From: Calocera cornea HHB12733
Taxonomy: Eukaryota > Basidiomycota > Dacrymycetes > Dacrymycetales > Dacrymycetaceae
DNA: 64,000 nt
Direction of reading: 5' to 3'
NCBI GenBank assembly: GCA_001632435.1
Contig: KV423951.1
Location: 62,001 to 126,000, forward strand
The position numbers and the translations under genes were made by a program. Under the pieces are notes generated by a model, which saw only the letters and a list, made by a program, of their open reading frames with translations, did not search any database and was not told the origin of the DNA. Shown piece by piece: positions 1 through 15,984 of this stretch; positions within the stretch are counted from its first letter, which is position 1; every line of letters starts with the position of its first letter.

Positions 1-433
1 GCCAGAAACGGGCCCCGGTCTACGTGACCCCACATTCGCGGTTAGTAGTCCGCGAGGCGATTCGGAGCGACGCGGCGTTCCTCACCAGCGCCAATATCAT
101 GGACTACAGCATGGTCTGCTCCCTAGCGATTCTCGGCGAGAATGAGTGCTGATATGCTTCCAGCTGTTGGGCGTCGACGACCAGGACCATACCATCGCGT
201 GCGGCCTTGTGGACACAATCGGCAGCTACAACGTCGCCAAAACGCTCGAGTACACGGCCAAGCAGAGCCTCAAGTCGGGCAAGGACGTCACGGTGATGCC
301 CCCCGCCGAGTACGAAGCGCGCTTTGTGAGTGCCATGGAGTCGTATCTCATCGCTTGTCCCGATAAATGGACGAAGCCGCCGCGTGGCCAGCCACTTCAT
401 TCCAACGTGACCGACCTTCCGGCGGTCCTCTAA
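1..433 (+). CDS. FAB1: 1-phosphatidylinositol-3-phosphate 5-kinase, C-terminal end (5' truncated by window)
   Basis: This is the last part of a Fab1/PIKfyve-type lipid kinase, which makes PI(3,5)P2 on vacuolar and endosomal membranes. Exons are 1-113 and 164-433. The intron at 114-163 joins NIMDYSM to LLGVDDQ, recreating the kinase-core motif MDYS-LL-G-hDD. Downstream, GLVDTIGSYNVAKTLE and a terminal block ending in PDKW match the end of the PIPK domain. Only about 127 residues are inside the window. The stop codon lies inside a direct repeat that also carries the 3' end of the neighbouring convergent HDAC gene. The family assignment rests on motifs only, but the order and spacing are characteristic. 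A type I PIP5K is less likely because the C-terminal block fits Fab1 better. Confidence 0.85.
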
Positions 434-1068
434 TGCCCTTATGCCCATGTACATACCACCTCTGTATCCCTGGCAGTACCTTATGACCACGCGCATTGTT
501 CACTTGTTCATTCCGCGCATCCTATCCGCCAGTACACCCAGTACACCCACAATCGCGTCGAGCGACTCGGGCGAGTACTCATCCCGCATCGTCCCCGCCG
601 GAACGTCCAGTATGAACGACGGTGCGTACTCGCATGGTGGGGAATATCAGCCATGACGTCGAGCGGCCTTCCCGCCCGCGCCTGCGCGTGAGCCCAGCCC
701 CAACCCACCAAAGAGACAACGAACGCACGATGATGCGGTCCTCTAACGCCCTTATGCCCATGTACCCTTGTTCCCGAGCAGTACCTTATGATAACGCGCA
801 TTGTTCACATCGAGCATCTCAATCCACGTATCCTGTCCGCCAGCACATCCACAACGCCCACGATGTTGTCCAGTGCCTCGCGCGTGTTCTCGTCCCGCAT
901 CGTCCCCGCCGGAACGTCCAGAGTGAACGAGGGCGCGTACTGGCCAAAGAACACATGGTCGGGGATATCAGCCCTGGCGTTGAGCGGCCTTCCCGCCTGC
1001 GTGCGCATCAGCCCAGGTCCACCAGCCCAACCGCAACCACCAAAGAGACAGGCGAGGGACGCACGATG
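422..1068. repeat. Tandem direct duplication of facing FAB1/HDAC 3' ends
   Basis: Two direct copies of about 313 bp lie head to tail: copy A from 422 and copy B from 735. Both open with the same gcggtcctctaaYgccc block, where taa is the FAB1 stop in copy A. Both continue through gtaccttatg, cgcgcattgttcac and cgtccccgccggaacgtcc. Copy B contains the working last exon of the HDAC gene on the minus strand. Copy A contains a decayed version, with about 10 bp missing after the region encoding ADIPHH, which shifts the frame. Each gene therefore uses the copy nearest to itself. Confidence 0.85.
434..804 (-). pseudogene. Decayed duplicate of the HDAC last exon; no intact gene
   Basis: On the minus strand this stretch still encodes a recognisable AGRPLDVMADIPHH segment, like the HDAC last exon at 996-805. 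It loses the frame after a deletion of about 10 bp and continues in another frame toward the equivalent of the LDVPAGTMRDE segment. No splice-competent upstream gene is attached to it. It is best read as the nonfunctional half of the local tandem duplication, and it now forms the spacer between the convergent FAB1 and HDAC genes. Confidence 0.75.
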
Positions 1069-2402
1069 ATACTGGTCAGATAGGTCCACGCCCGCGCAGC
1101 ATTCGCGCTCTCGTACCCGCCCCCACCGAGGAAGAGCGTCCTGCGCCCCCACCCCAGCACACGCTCGACCATCCACCCCAGGCTGCCCTCCTCCGCCCTA
1201 TCCAGCCCCAAGTTGAACGTCCTACACGGGTCGCCAGCGAGGGCGTCCAGCCCGCACTGGAGAACGACATACTCCGGGTCAAAGGCCGCCGTCACGCGCT
1301 CCACTGCGGGCCAGAGGCGCGCGTACGTGCCGTTCCCCGCCCCGCGCGCCAGGGGGAGGGAGAGCGTGTACGGGTCGGCCGTGTCTGGCCGGGTGAGCGC
1401 GGCGCACGCGGTGGAGGGGTAGAACCCCGGCGAGGCGTGGTGCACCGAGAGGGTTAGGACGCCCCCGGCCCGGCTGTGGGCGAACGCCTGGCACACCGCG
1501 TCGGCGTAGTGCAGGTCGAGGTCGAGGTACATCACCCGCGCTCTCCTCTTTGGCTGTTCCCCGACTTCTGCGCCCACTATGTCTCCTGAAGCGCGCGCTG
1601 GCTGAGCCACAGGCTGCAGAGAGCGCAAGCGCTGGATAGCGAGCACCACATCCTGCACATAGCAGTAGCCCGCTGCCCGCCCGCGGTGCGCATGATGGCG
1701 CCCGCCCTCCCAGTGCAGCGCGTACGTCGCGATGCCCCTCAGCAGCGCACTGGCGGCGGTGAGGGAGGCGCCGGCGATGAGCAGGGCATAGGCGGGGAGG
1801 TGCGGGAAGAGGGGGCAGTCCTGTAGTACACCATCGAGTACCACCGAGTCGAGTCGCGTCGAGTCGCGTCAGTGCTCGTCTGGGGGGAGGAGAGGACAGA
1901 GAGGACGCACGTCCGTCAGGCCGAGATCGTCGAGCACCAGCGCCGACTGCCCTTCTCCGCCCTCCGCCTGGGCGGACGAAGGGCTGAGGATGTAGTCGAG
2001 GTACTCGCGCTCGTGGTACTCTGCGAGGTCGGCGCGCGTGGCAGCGTTGGGTTTGAGGATCCTGTACTGTGTCCCTCCCTCTCCCTCTTCTTCTTCCTCT
2101 TCCTCTTCCTCTTCCCGTGCACCCCCTCCACCCGCTCCCGAACCTCTCTTCCCATGCTGGAGAGAGCCGCCCCCCGGGGCCACGGTCGCAAAAGGCCGCA
2201 GCAGGCCATACGCGTGCATGAGCGCGTACAGCATTCTCGCGCGGTCGCGGTTCGAGGGAAGGAGGGAGGCGAGCGCCATGAGCTGCGGGGAGAAGAGGAG
2301 GACGACTTGCTTCACCTGCCGCTTCTTCCTCTCCCCGCTGCTGTTGCTGTTCTCTGCCGGTGGTGTAGGGTACAGCTGGGTATCAGACATGGTCATGGTC
2401 AT
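805..2402 (-). CDS. Class I histone deacetylase, HDAC8/Hos1-like
   Basis: The product is a zinc-dependent lysine deacetylase of about 479 residues, presumably nuclear. Exons run 2402-1911, 1820-1065 and 996-805 with phase-compatible introns. Seen in order: an N-terminal segment with VLLFSPQLMALASLLPSNRDRA, a Glu-rich low-complexity loop, GLTD/DCP, WEGGRHHAH with the paired active-site His, DLDLHYADAV with the metal-binding Asp and His, QCGLDALAGD with the third metal ligand, LGGGGY with the catalytic Tyr, then IPDHVFFGQYAP and LDVPAGTMRDEN. The usual DLDLHHGDG is DLDLHYADA here, so the second His and both Gly are replaced. All zinc ligands remain, so activity is plausible. Three in-frame ATGs start the protein (MTMTMSDTQ), and I chose the first. 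The last exon lies in the tandem repeat. Its closeness to HDAC8/Hos1 rather than Rpd3 is inferred from motif resemblance. Confidence 0.92.
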
Positions 2403-2697
2403 CGACAGGGTATAGCACCCCGCCTCGTCCCGGCTCGCAGCTTGGTGAACAGCGCATCGCACTCGGGTCCAAGGGACGCGACTCGACGCGCCTTTCCCCG
2501 CGGAGTCGCGGACAAATAGCGCCAACCGCCGAGCTCGGCTCCGGCGGAAGCAGACCCGTGCCCTTTCCCCCAATTCAGTCCTCGCCCGGTCGCACGAGGG
2601 CGCAACGGCGCCATCACGGTCGCAGCCAACAAAAAGGAATCGCGCAAATACCCTCCTCCTCCTCCTCACTCTCACCCTCCAGTGCCTACCCCTTCAA

Positions 2698-3941
2698 ATG
2701 CCTCAACCGAATCCGACTGCCGAACCGCTCGCCAGCTCCACCGCCACCGCTGCCGCCGATGTGCCGCCCGCCGACGGCCCCGTCAGCGCCAAAGGCAGCC
2801 TAGCGAACCCCTACGTGCTCGGCTCGCGCGGCTCAAAGCTCGCGCTCATCCAGGCCAACCTCGTCCTCTCCGCCCTCCGCGCCGCCCACCCCTCCCTCGC
2901 CTTCACCATCGCGACGGTCTCGGTCGAGGGGGACCGGAACAAGTCGCTTGCGCTGTACCTGCTGGGCGGGAAGAGCCTGTGGACGAAGGAGCTGGAAGTG
3001 GCCCTGCTCGAGGGGGAGGTCGACATGCTCGTTCATTCGCTCAAGGACGTGCCGACCCTCTTGCCGGAGGGGTGCGCGCTGGGCGCCGTGCCCGAGCGGG
3101 AGGACCCGAGGGACTCGCTCGTCGTCAAGGAGGGGCTGGGGTACAAGACGCTCGAGGACCTGCCGGAGGGGAGCGTAGTGGGCACGAGCAGCGTGCGGCG
3201 CGTGGCCCAGCTGCGCCGGAGCTTCCCGCACCTGCTGTTCCAGGATTGCGTACGCCCCCATTCCCTTTCTCCTGCCATGCGCATGCTGACAGTGCATGAC
3301 AGCGGGGCAACCTCGACACGCGCCTTGCGAAGCTCGACGCGCCCGCCTCGCCGTACACCGCGCTGATCCTCGCGCGCGCGGGGCTGGTGCGCATGGGCTG
3401 GGGGGGCCGCATCTCCTCCGACCTGTCTGCGCCCGAGTTCCTGCACGCTGTAGGCCAGGGGGCGATGGGGGTGGAGATCCGAGAGGGGGACGGGGGGACG
3501 ATGGGGCTGCTGAAAGGCGTGGGGGACTGGAGGGCCGAGTGGGGCACTGAGGCGGAGAGGGGCATGCTGAGGGTGCTCGAGGGCGGGTGCAGCGTGCCCG
3601 TCGGGGCTGCAACCGCCTTCACGGATGTCGTGGAGGAAGGCGGGAGCGGCAAGGTCCTCTCTGCGACCCTCACCCTGCAGGGGAGCGTGACGTCGCTCGA
3701 CGGGTCCGTGCACGTGCAGAAGTCGCTCGTCCAGACCGTGCGCTCCGCAGCCGAGGCGCGGCAGGTGGGCGAGGAGTGCGCGCGCCTGTTGGTGGAGGAC
3801 GGGGCGGGGCAGATACTGGAGGAGATTGGGAGGGACCGCGAGGGGAGGAGGGAGAAGGTGAGGGAGGGGATGGCCGAGGCGGAGGCGGGGAGGGCCGCGG
3901 AGGTCGTTGCGGAGCTGGGGGCGAAGGTGGGGGTGCAGTAG
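2698..3941 (+). CDS. HEM3: Hydroxymethylbilane synthase (porphobilinogen deaminase)
   Basis: The enzyme joins four porphobilinogen units into hydroxymethylbilane, a cytosolic step of haem synthesis. Exons are 2698-3249 and 3303-3941, giving 396 residues, close to the family norm plus a 35-residue N-terminal extension rich in Ala and Pro. Visible features are VLGSRGSKLALIQ, LWTKELEVALLEGEVDMLVHSLKDVPT, and GTSSVRR (substrate-binding Arg). The intron lies between FQDC and RGNLDTRL. Then come AVGQGAMGVEIR and GGCSVPVGA, with the Cys that holds the dipyrromethane cofactor. It is divergent from the HDAC gene, whose start codon is about 295 bp away, so the two could share a promoter. Nothing is broken or unusual apart from GC-rich codon use. 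Confidence 0.97.
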
Positions 3942-4246
3942 CACTGCTTGGCCGCTGGATGCGGGATGTGAGAATAATGAATGAACGGACCTGGTCACCC
4001 CTCTGAGGACACGCGCGTTGTACGAGTCATCGGTCAGCTCAACATGTCCCCGGGGAAAGAAGTACTCTATGGCACGTTCAGGAGGAATGCTCAGGGTCGC
4101 GGCGCGTCATGTAACGTGCAGGCCGCGCGTTCCTAACAGTTGAATTGGCTTGCGCGTCCTCCCACCCCCCGCTGCACTTGAACATCCCTCCCTGCTTCCC
4201 TGTTTCCATTCCACTGCCAGTCCTCCCCGTGTCCCTCCTACCTGCC
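3942..4246. other. Intergenic, HEM3 3' side to PAC2 promoter
   Basis: About 305 bp with no convincing ORF. A pyrimidine-rich stretch (about 4190-4245) precedes the PAC2 start, as is common in fungal promoters. I see no repeat or RNA gene. Confidence 0.6.
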
Positions 4247-5431
4247 ATGCCCGCCTCCCTCGAGCCCAAGGTCGACTACGCCCAATACAACGGCAAGACG
4301 CTCATCCTCGTGCGCCCTCCCCCGCCTGGCAGCCCTCCCTGACGCTGACGCCCCCTCCTCCCCCCACAGCCAATAGTATCAGTAGGCAACGTCCCGCAAC
4401 TCGCCGCCGACCTGATCATCGCCTCCCTCCGCCTCTCCCGCATGGAAATCCTAGACCCGGCATGCGTGTTCCCCGTCGCGGGGCAGAGGGAGGACGGGCG
4501 GGAGGGCGTTACCACGCCGCTTGAGGGTGCGTTGCTGCCTTTTCTTGGAGGGGGGGCATGATGGGGATGGGGGTGGGGGATGTACGGGCGCTGATGACGG
4601 TAATGCGCTGTGTAGTGTTCGGGAAAGAGGGCGTGAACATCGTGGTGCTGCAACAGCGCTCGCCGGCCATCTCCGTACGTCCCCTCCTCCCCTCCCCTTC
4701 CCACATCTTTCCAACCCAACGACCAAACGACCAAGCGCTAACACCAACGGCACCCCTCCAGGCGCTGAAATCCCAGTTCACAGCCCAGCTGGCCACCTTC
4801 GTCCGCCGCGGCCAGTTCGCAGCCGTGCTCCTCCTCTCAGGCGTGGACGTGATGGCCCGCGGCGATCGGCATATGTCGTACGCCTCCCTCCCTCCCTCCC
4901 CTTCGTGAGCATACGAAGTACGACATCAAGAGACTGACGAAACGGCAGAGCGCCGATCTACCACTACCCCGCGTCGGCGCGCGGCGTGCCGTTCGAGGAC
5001 CGGCTGACGCTCACGACCCCGCCGTTCCTCCCCGCCCCTGGCCCTGGCCCTGGCCCTGGGAAGCAGATGCCGCCCGTCCCCGGGTCGGGGCTGCTCAGGC
5101 GCGTGCTGGGCGCTTTGCAGGCCGATGCGGATGCGGGTGCGCAGGGGAAGGAGAAGGACAAGGCACAGGGGGAGAAGGAGGCGCCGGCGCTGGGTGTGCT
5201 GCTGCAGTTCGTGATGGAGGGGGATAACAGGGGGGACGCACATGTGCTCGCGCAGACTGCGGCGAGGGTCGTGGATGTGGCTGTTCCAGGTGCGCCTTGT
5301 CGTTCTGGTTCTGTGCCCGGGGAATGGGCAAAGCTGATGTGGGTGTGGTTGTTGCGGTAGAATGGAGGGAGCCCCCCAGTTGGAGGGTCGGCTTGTTTGG
5401 GACTCCACAGGAGCAGACGCTGTATGGTTGA
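4247..5431 (+). CDS. Proteasome assembly chaperone 2 (PAC2/PSMG2 family)
   Basis: With a PAC1 partner this chaperone guides assembly of the 20S proteasome alpha ring. Six exons (4247-4309, 4370-4526, 4616-4674, 4762-4874, 4949-5289, 5361-5431) give 267 residues, normal for the family. The first intron joins KTLIL to PIVSVGNVPQLAADLIIASL, the hallmark PAC2 start. Later come EGVNIVVLQQRSPA, the FVRRGQFAAVLLLSGVDV core strand, and a C-terminal ending in SWRVGLFGTPQEQTLYG. A Pro-Gly dipeptide run near residue 160 is low complexity. The gene lies between HEM3 and the convergent MSH1, with only 83 bp to the MSH1 stop. The identity is inferred from the conserved N-terminal block and the overall fold pattern. 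Confidence 0.88.
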
Positions 5432-5514
5432 CTGACGGGATCTACGGGGTATGATACGGTACGATGTGGTGTGGTGTGCTACGATGACGCAGTATGCGAA
5501 TATACGGTGTACAG

Positions 5515-8500
5515 CTACAACGACCCCTCCGCGCTCCTCTGCAGCGGCGAAAGCTGTTCCTTCTCAGCGGAGCCCAGCAGCTCCCGCTGTGCCCGCCCCG
5601 CCAGCTCCCGCCCAAGCCGCCTCAGCGCTCGCCTCTCCCCCTCCGCCTCCCCGCCCCGAGCCCTCAGCCACCCCAGCGCCTCCCCCGCGACCCCCACCGC
5701 GCCCTCGGGCATCCCAGCAAGCTGCGCAACCTTCAGCCCGTGGCTGTCCCTGTTCACCCCCGCGCGCAGGCGGTGCGAGTACGCGAAGCGCCCGTCGGGC
5801 AGGCTGTCGACCGAGGTGTGGTAGAAGCCTAGCTGCGGGAAGGCGCGCTGCTCTGGCTCCGGCTCCGGCTCTGGCTCTGGCTCTGATGTGTGCGCTCCGG
5901 CGGGAGGAGCAGACAAGGCCGCGGCTGAAGTCGACGGGGGATCAACATACCCCAGCATATCCGCGAGCTCGTGGAAGTGCGTCGCGAAGAGCGTCCGGCA
6001 CCTGTTCACATGGTACAAGTGGTTCACTGTCGCGAACGCGATCGCCAGCCCGTCAGCGACCGTCGTCCCCCGCCCGACCTCGTCCATGATGACCAGGCTG
6101 CGCCACGTCGCGCTGCGCAGTATCTCGGCCGTCTCGAGCATCTCGACCATGAACGTGCTCCTGTCCCTGAACAGGTCGTCCTTCGCCCCAACGCGCGAGA
6201 ACACCTTGTCGACAATGCCGATCTCCGCGCGGTCCGCGGGCACGTACGAGCCCGTCTGCGCGAGGATCGCGATCAGCGCGGTCTGCCGGAGCAGCGTCGA
6301 CTTGCCCGCCATGTTCGGCCCGGTGATCACGTGCAGGCGCGAGGAGGGCCACAGCTTGACGCTGTTGGGCGTGAAGACGCGCCCGGCGTCGAGCAGGCCG
6401 AGCTCGACCGTCGGATGGCGGCCGTTATGCACGTGGTAGGTCAGCCTGCTTTCGTTAGTTACGCGCATTGAGGTGTAGGATACGATACGCACCCGTCGTT
6501 CATTTCCGGCCGGATCAGTCGCAGTTCATGCGCGGCATTCGCAAAGCCGATTGTGACGTCGATCTCATCCACAATACGCGCGTTGCGTCGGAGCGAAGTG
6601 GCATGCGAGTTGACCTAGAGCGGTTTAGCGTGATGTACCACTCGCCATGCATACACTTACCTCGGATCGAAGCGACTCGAACGCCCTCCGTTCTGCCTGC
6701 TGGATGCTCTGTTCTGTCGTCGCAATCTCCGCCCCAAGTCGGGACCACGGCCGGTGGAAGAACGACTTTGATGACGCTGATTGGCCGATAAGAACCATCG
6801 TGTCCGACTCTCCGATCTTGCGTGAGTCACGTCGCGGATTGCCGATCCGGATGTGCAGTCCGTGGTTGAATGACGTCTTGAGCTGCAGAGACGGAGCAGA
6901 GAACTCTTGCTTCAGTTCTAGCTCCATCTCGTCTTTGCGCGTTTGTAGGGAGGCAAGGTGTTTGTGCAAATGCTGCAGTTCGGGAGAGAAGCTAAGGAAA
7001 GATTCAACGGTGCGATCAAGCCGCTCCTGGGGACACTCACTCGGACTTCATCGTCCACACAATGACGTCCGTCTTTGGACTTGGGCTGTGTATAGGCACA
7101 GCTGATCCACCAATAGGTTCATCGTCCTCCTCCCGCGGTGCTCCCAACGCTGCTCGCTCCTGTCGACGAAACTCGCTTTCGTCCACTGCGTTGTCAATCC
7201 GTTCGGCTAACGGTCTCAGGTCCCTCATACGGTCTAGCAGAATGTTGACATTGTTCCACTCCTCAGCTCGTTCGACATTTGACTGCAGTTCCAGATCGCG
7301 TTCCTGTAGAATGCGCGTTTTTATCTGCTCAGTCACATTGATGGTGTCTCTGATGGCGAGGAGGTCGTTCGCATCACCCCTGCCAAGCAGGAACTTCTGA
7401 ACAATGCGCGATGCGTCCTCGATCTGGTACAGAAACTCTTCGAGGTCGCTGCGTAGGTGGGGTCGCGTATGAAAGAGCGCAACCAATGACTGACGCGCGT
7501 TAATCTGACCCAGAGAGGTACTGGGCGAGCCTGCGCGTGCATTAGCATCCTGCAACAGAACAGCCGCAAACCACTCACAAAGCCACCGAGCAAGCAATCG
7601 AGTGCCGCTCGTCGTCATGGTTCGCTTCACGACACTCAACAGACTCCCAGTCACCCCTCCTTCAATCATCCCTTCTCTGATCTCGAGCGCTTTGATGGTG
7701 TGAGAGTCGATTTGCATTCGTTCCTCGTGCGCCTCGCGGATTGGCGCAGATAATCGGGGCATAAGTTCTAGCAGGTGAGTACGGAGGAATGCGGTTAACA
7801 GGTCGACTGCGATGCTTTCGGAGGGTGTGAAGGCATCGTCAACGATAGGCACGGCAGTGGGCGAGGACGGGACATCGTCGGACTCGGTTCGCGGAGGCTC
7901 CGCCTCGTCCGATGCATCGTTCGATAGTAAGCGAGAGGTGTCTTCTTGGTTGCTAAGAATTATTTTTGTGTTATCTTGCGTCGCTGGTATCTGAGAATCG
8001 TCAGGGGTGCTCGCCTCCACCTCCTCGGGCGAGATATAACTGATCCAACCCAGTTCCTCGCCGATCATCTCTCGCACAGCTTGGCCCGACGCGCCCTTCA
8101 TACTGTCATGCAGGACGACCTCTTTCGGTGCGATGCGAGAAATGTCGTTGCGAAGCGTCGACACCGAGGTGGGTTGTGTGAAGAATTCTCCGGTGGAAAC
8201 GTCGATCCAGGCGAGACCGTACTCGCCGTCCGTATGCTTCGCCTCCGGAATATCCAGTGTCGGAATGTCACGACTACGCCCGATGGCCAGAAGATAGTTG
8301 TTCTCGTACTGGTTGAGGAAGCTCTCGTCGATCAAAGTCCCCGGGGTGACAACACGAGTGACCCGCCGGTCAAAACCGGGTTCGGAGCCCGGCGGTCTTG
8401 GGAACTCCTCGCACATGGCTACGAATCGCTTGTGCTGCTGAACCAACGTCTTGAGGTGCCGATCGAGGTGACTCAGAGGGAAGCCACACATATGTACGCG

Positions 8501-9394
8501 GGTCCCCTTCTGACCCCAAGCCCGGGAAGTCAGCTTGATGTCGACCAGCGAAGCGAGGATCGGGGCTTGGTGGAAGTATGACTCATAGAACTGGCCCACG
8601 CGAGTGAGCAGTATGCAGTGCGGAAACCGCAGCATGTTTTGCTGGATCTCGCGGGCGAGGTTCGTGTATGGTATTGCCTTGTCGACATCGGGAGACTGGG
8701 TTGGCTCATCCTCATCTGGAGAGAACGTCACTTGTGACCAAAAGCGGGAAACTATGGCAATACCTTGTTGTGACTCATCCAGTATCACTTTTCTTCGGCG
8801 TCGCTTTGGTTTCGGTACCGCCTCGGATGTGTTAGCACGATATATCGACTCTGTTACTCCGTTTTGAACGTCTGTTGGGAGGACAACTTCGCCTTCAACG
8901 GTAACTGATTGGCTTGCTGACTCCGCCAAGGCAGCAGAGTCTTCCTCTGACTTCTTTCGTCTCCGCTTCCGCTTGGGTACAGGAGGCTCAGCGGCAGCCG
9001 AATCGGAACTCGGTGTCTCCGTGAGTACGTCAGACTCATCTTGAGTGATCGTCAAAACCTCAGGAATAGTGTCCGGGTCTGCAGGGGCTCCGATTCCGAT
9101 GTCGGTCGACACGGATGCAGACAATGCTGCAGTTGGTGAAGCAAATTTCCGACGTGGAACTGGTCCATCATCCGGGTCCGAGATGTCTTGGAATATCCTT
9201 CTACGGCTTCGAGTTATCTGGACCAGCGAATGTAGCTCCGCAAGGGGTGTAGCCTCGGTTCCGTCCGGGAGCGTGTACACCGATGGAAGTTCCTCATACT
9301 TCGTTTTGGTGACGGCTTTGGCGTAAGAGCGGCAGCTTGCAAAGCAAGTGCTCCTAGTCAAAGAAACCGTGTTGCGTCGAGCGAGACATCTCAT
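5515..9394 (-). CDS. MSH1: Mitochondrial DNA mismatch repair protein, MutS family
   Basis: A MutS homologue that recognises mismatches in mitochondrial DNA. Exons are 9394-7041, 6991-6661, 6614-6493 and 6445-5515 (about 1245 residues; the start could be off by one base). The first ATG, MRCLARRNTVSLTR, begins a basic, Ser-rich presequence that fits mitochondrial import. Residues near 270 carry the mismatch-recognition domain with VGQFYESYF, keeping the Phe-x-Glu wedge. The C-terminal ATPase has GPNMAGKST (Walker A), LVIMDEVGRGTT (Walker B and signature) and TLFATHFHEL. A Glu-Pro repeat follows, then a long basic tail. The N-terminal 240 residues contain patches like KRKRRRKK that could also act in nuclear import. 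It is convergent with PAC2. MSH1 is preferred over nuclear MSH2/3/6 because of the presequence and domain order. Confidence 0.94.
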
Positions 9395-9657
9395 AGCAGA
9401 GCATGCCGTAAGGTCCGGCCCAACACTCAAGAAAGGAAACGCGAGACGCGGCGCGAAGAAGCTGGTCAGTCAGTGGGGTTCAGGGAAGAAGACGCGTGCT
9501 GCTGCCTAGGAAACGGAACCAAAGCGCGGAGCCTGAATTGTAAAATTCCAGGCCGTGTTCTATATCGACGGTCGCACTGCTCCAGCGTGTTTGCGCGTGT
9601 CAGAGTCGTCCTCGCCTCTCTCTTCTCCCACCACTACGCGGATATACCAATTCGAAA

Positions 9658-11001
9658 ATGGCTGGACGTCGCGGCGGCCGCAAGAATGTCAAGAAGGGTG
9701 TCCAGTTCACCTTGATGGTGGTCGGTGCGTAGACGCGTTCCACGCAGCTGGCAAGGTCTAACGGTCCCTAGGTGCATCTGGTCTCGGGCGCACCACTTTC
9801 GTCAACACCCTCTGCGAGGCGGAGGTTCTCGAGCCGAAGGATGCGAGCGATGCGGGTACCGCGCAGATTGAGGAGGCAATCAAAATCAAGCCTGTTAACG
9901 TGGAGCTGGAGGAGGAGGGTGTCAGGATCGCATTGACCATTGTCGACACCCCTGGGTTCGGCGACAACATCGACAACTCGGACTCGTCCGTCGCGCTGTC
10001 CAGCCCGCGTCCGGTTCTTTCTGACAACGCGTATTAGGTTCCAGGAGATCATTGGCTACCTCGAGCGCCAGTACGATGACATTTTGGCTGAGGAGTCCCG
10101 CATCAAGCGTAACCCACGCTTCCGTGACAACCGCATCCATGCCCTCATCTACTTCATCCCACCCACGGGCCACGCGTACGCTTACGTCAATATCAGTCAA
10201 CGCCTTTGCTGACGCTACTGTAGCCTCCGTGAGATGGATATTCTCCTGATGAAACGCCTGTCCGTCCGCGTCAACGTCATCCCCGTCATCGGCAAGGCGG
10301 ACTCGCTCACCGCCCCCGAGCTGAAGGCGTTCAAGAAGCGGATCATGGAGGATATCGCCCAGCACGACATCCAGATCTACAACTTCCCCTACGACGAAGA
10401 GGAGGACGATGATGAGACCATTGAGGACAACCGCTCGCTCCAGACCCTCCTGCCGTTCGCCATTGTCGGCTCCACCGACGAGGTCGAGATCGATGGCCAG
10501 CTCATGCGGGCACGCGTTTACCCGTGGGGTGTCGTCGAGGTCGATAACCCGAAGCACTCTGACTTTGCCAGGTTAAGGAGTGTGCTGCTCAAGTGAGCCT
10601 CCCGGTTCAAACTGTTCCACATTGTCGCTGATCCTCTGCCAGCTCCCATCTCTCGGATCTCAAGTCTCTCACTCACGACCTTCTCTACGAGACATACCGT
10701 ACGGAGAAACTGTCCAAGACCGTTATGGACGGTTCCGGTGCCGATTCTTCCATCCTTCCGGAAGAGCTTGCCACCCAGTCTGTTCGTCTCAAGGAGGAAC
10801 AACTGCGTCGGGAAGAGGAGAAGCTGCGCGAGATCGAGCTCAAGGTGCAGCGCGAGATCAACGAGAAGAGGCAGGAGCTGCTGGCAAAGGAAGAGTCGCT
10901 CAGGTACGCTCTAGCTATTCTTGTGAGAACGCCTTGCTCACACAACGCACAGGAACCTCGAGAGCCGGCTGGCCGCGCAGGGCGCGCATCAGGATGCGTG
11001 A
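9658..11001 (+). CDS. Septin, Cdc11-type
   Basis: A GTP-binding cytoskeletal protein that polymerises into septin filaments at the cell cortex and septa. Six exons (9658-9724, 9772-9985, 10038-10175, 10224-10592, 10643-10903, 10953-11001) give 365 residues. Seen are a short basic start (MAGRRGGRKNVKKG), the P-loop GASGLGRTTF, DTPGFGDNIDN (G3), GYLERQYDDILAEESRIKRN, IPVIGKADSLT (G4), the septin unique element around YPWGVVEVDNPKHSDFARLR, and a C-terminal coiled coil with KLREIELKVQREINEKR. The very short N-terminus before the P-loop, with Arg instead of Lys in that loop, favours the Cdc11 group over Cdc3, Cdc10 or Cdc12. That is an inference from memory of the groups. Confidence 0.93.
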
Positions 11002-11405
11002 TTCTAGGCCGTCCACCAAAACACGACGCGCTGTCGTTTCGGACTCTGCCAACTGACCTTGCATATGAGTTTGATACCCACTTGTTATCGCCTTACTGTC
11101 GTTTATTCTTGTCCTCCTTGCCGATACCTTTTCCCAAAGAGATATGTTACCACCCTTGTGTGTTTTGGATGTTGCGAGCAACCAGTAACCGGGGTGCCGT
11201 CCTTGTGAAAATCACGGTGTGCCGAAATGGGCCCTGAGGATAGTTTCTCTCGAGCCAAGTGAGCTGGGGCCGGAGCCGAACCCATCGGAGAAGATGATTG
11301 GTTATGTAAGCGTCGGGTGCATTTGGGTTGCGCGCGCTCAGGCAGTGACTAGCTCGACCCTGGCTGCTTGGGCCGCACACGCATACACGCACGACGACGA
11401 CGACC
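11002..11405. other. Intergenic, septin to PRP16
   Basis: About 400 bp with no supported gene. It should hold the septin 3' UTR and the PRP16 promoter. I saw no TATA box, tRNA or repeat. Confidence 0.5.
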
Positions 11406-15791
<4,386 letters not shown>

Positions 15792-15984
15792 AATACCTGG
15801 GCTAGCATAGACAGCTACCCCACTGTACGTTGTAACCATTTGATATGCTGCAATTGGATTGTATTATTGTCCAGCAATGCCAGCCCCAGTACTATGAACA
15901 GATGCCTATTAATGCTCCTCAGTCAGGTCTGCTACGCTAGTATCGGTACAAGTACATCTCGATCAACGAGAATCACAGGAAATC

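Noticed and set aside
9395..9430. Longer MSH1 N-terminus beginning at a TTG
   Set aside because: TTG is not a normal fungal start. The first ATG (about 9394) begins a good mitochondrial presequence.
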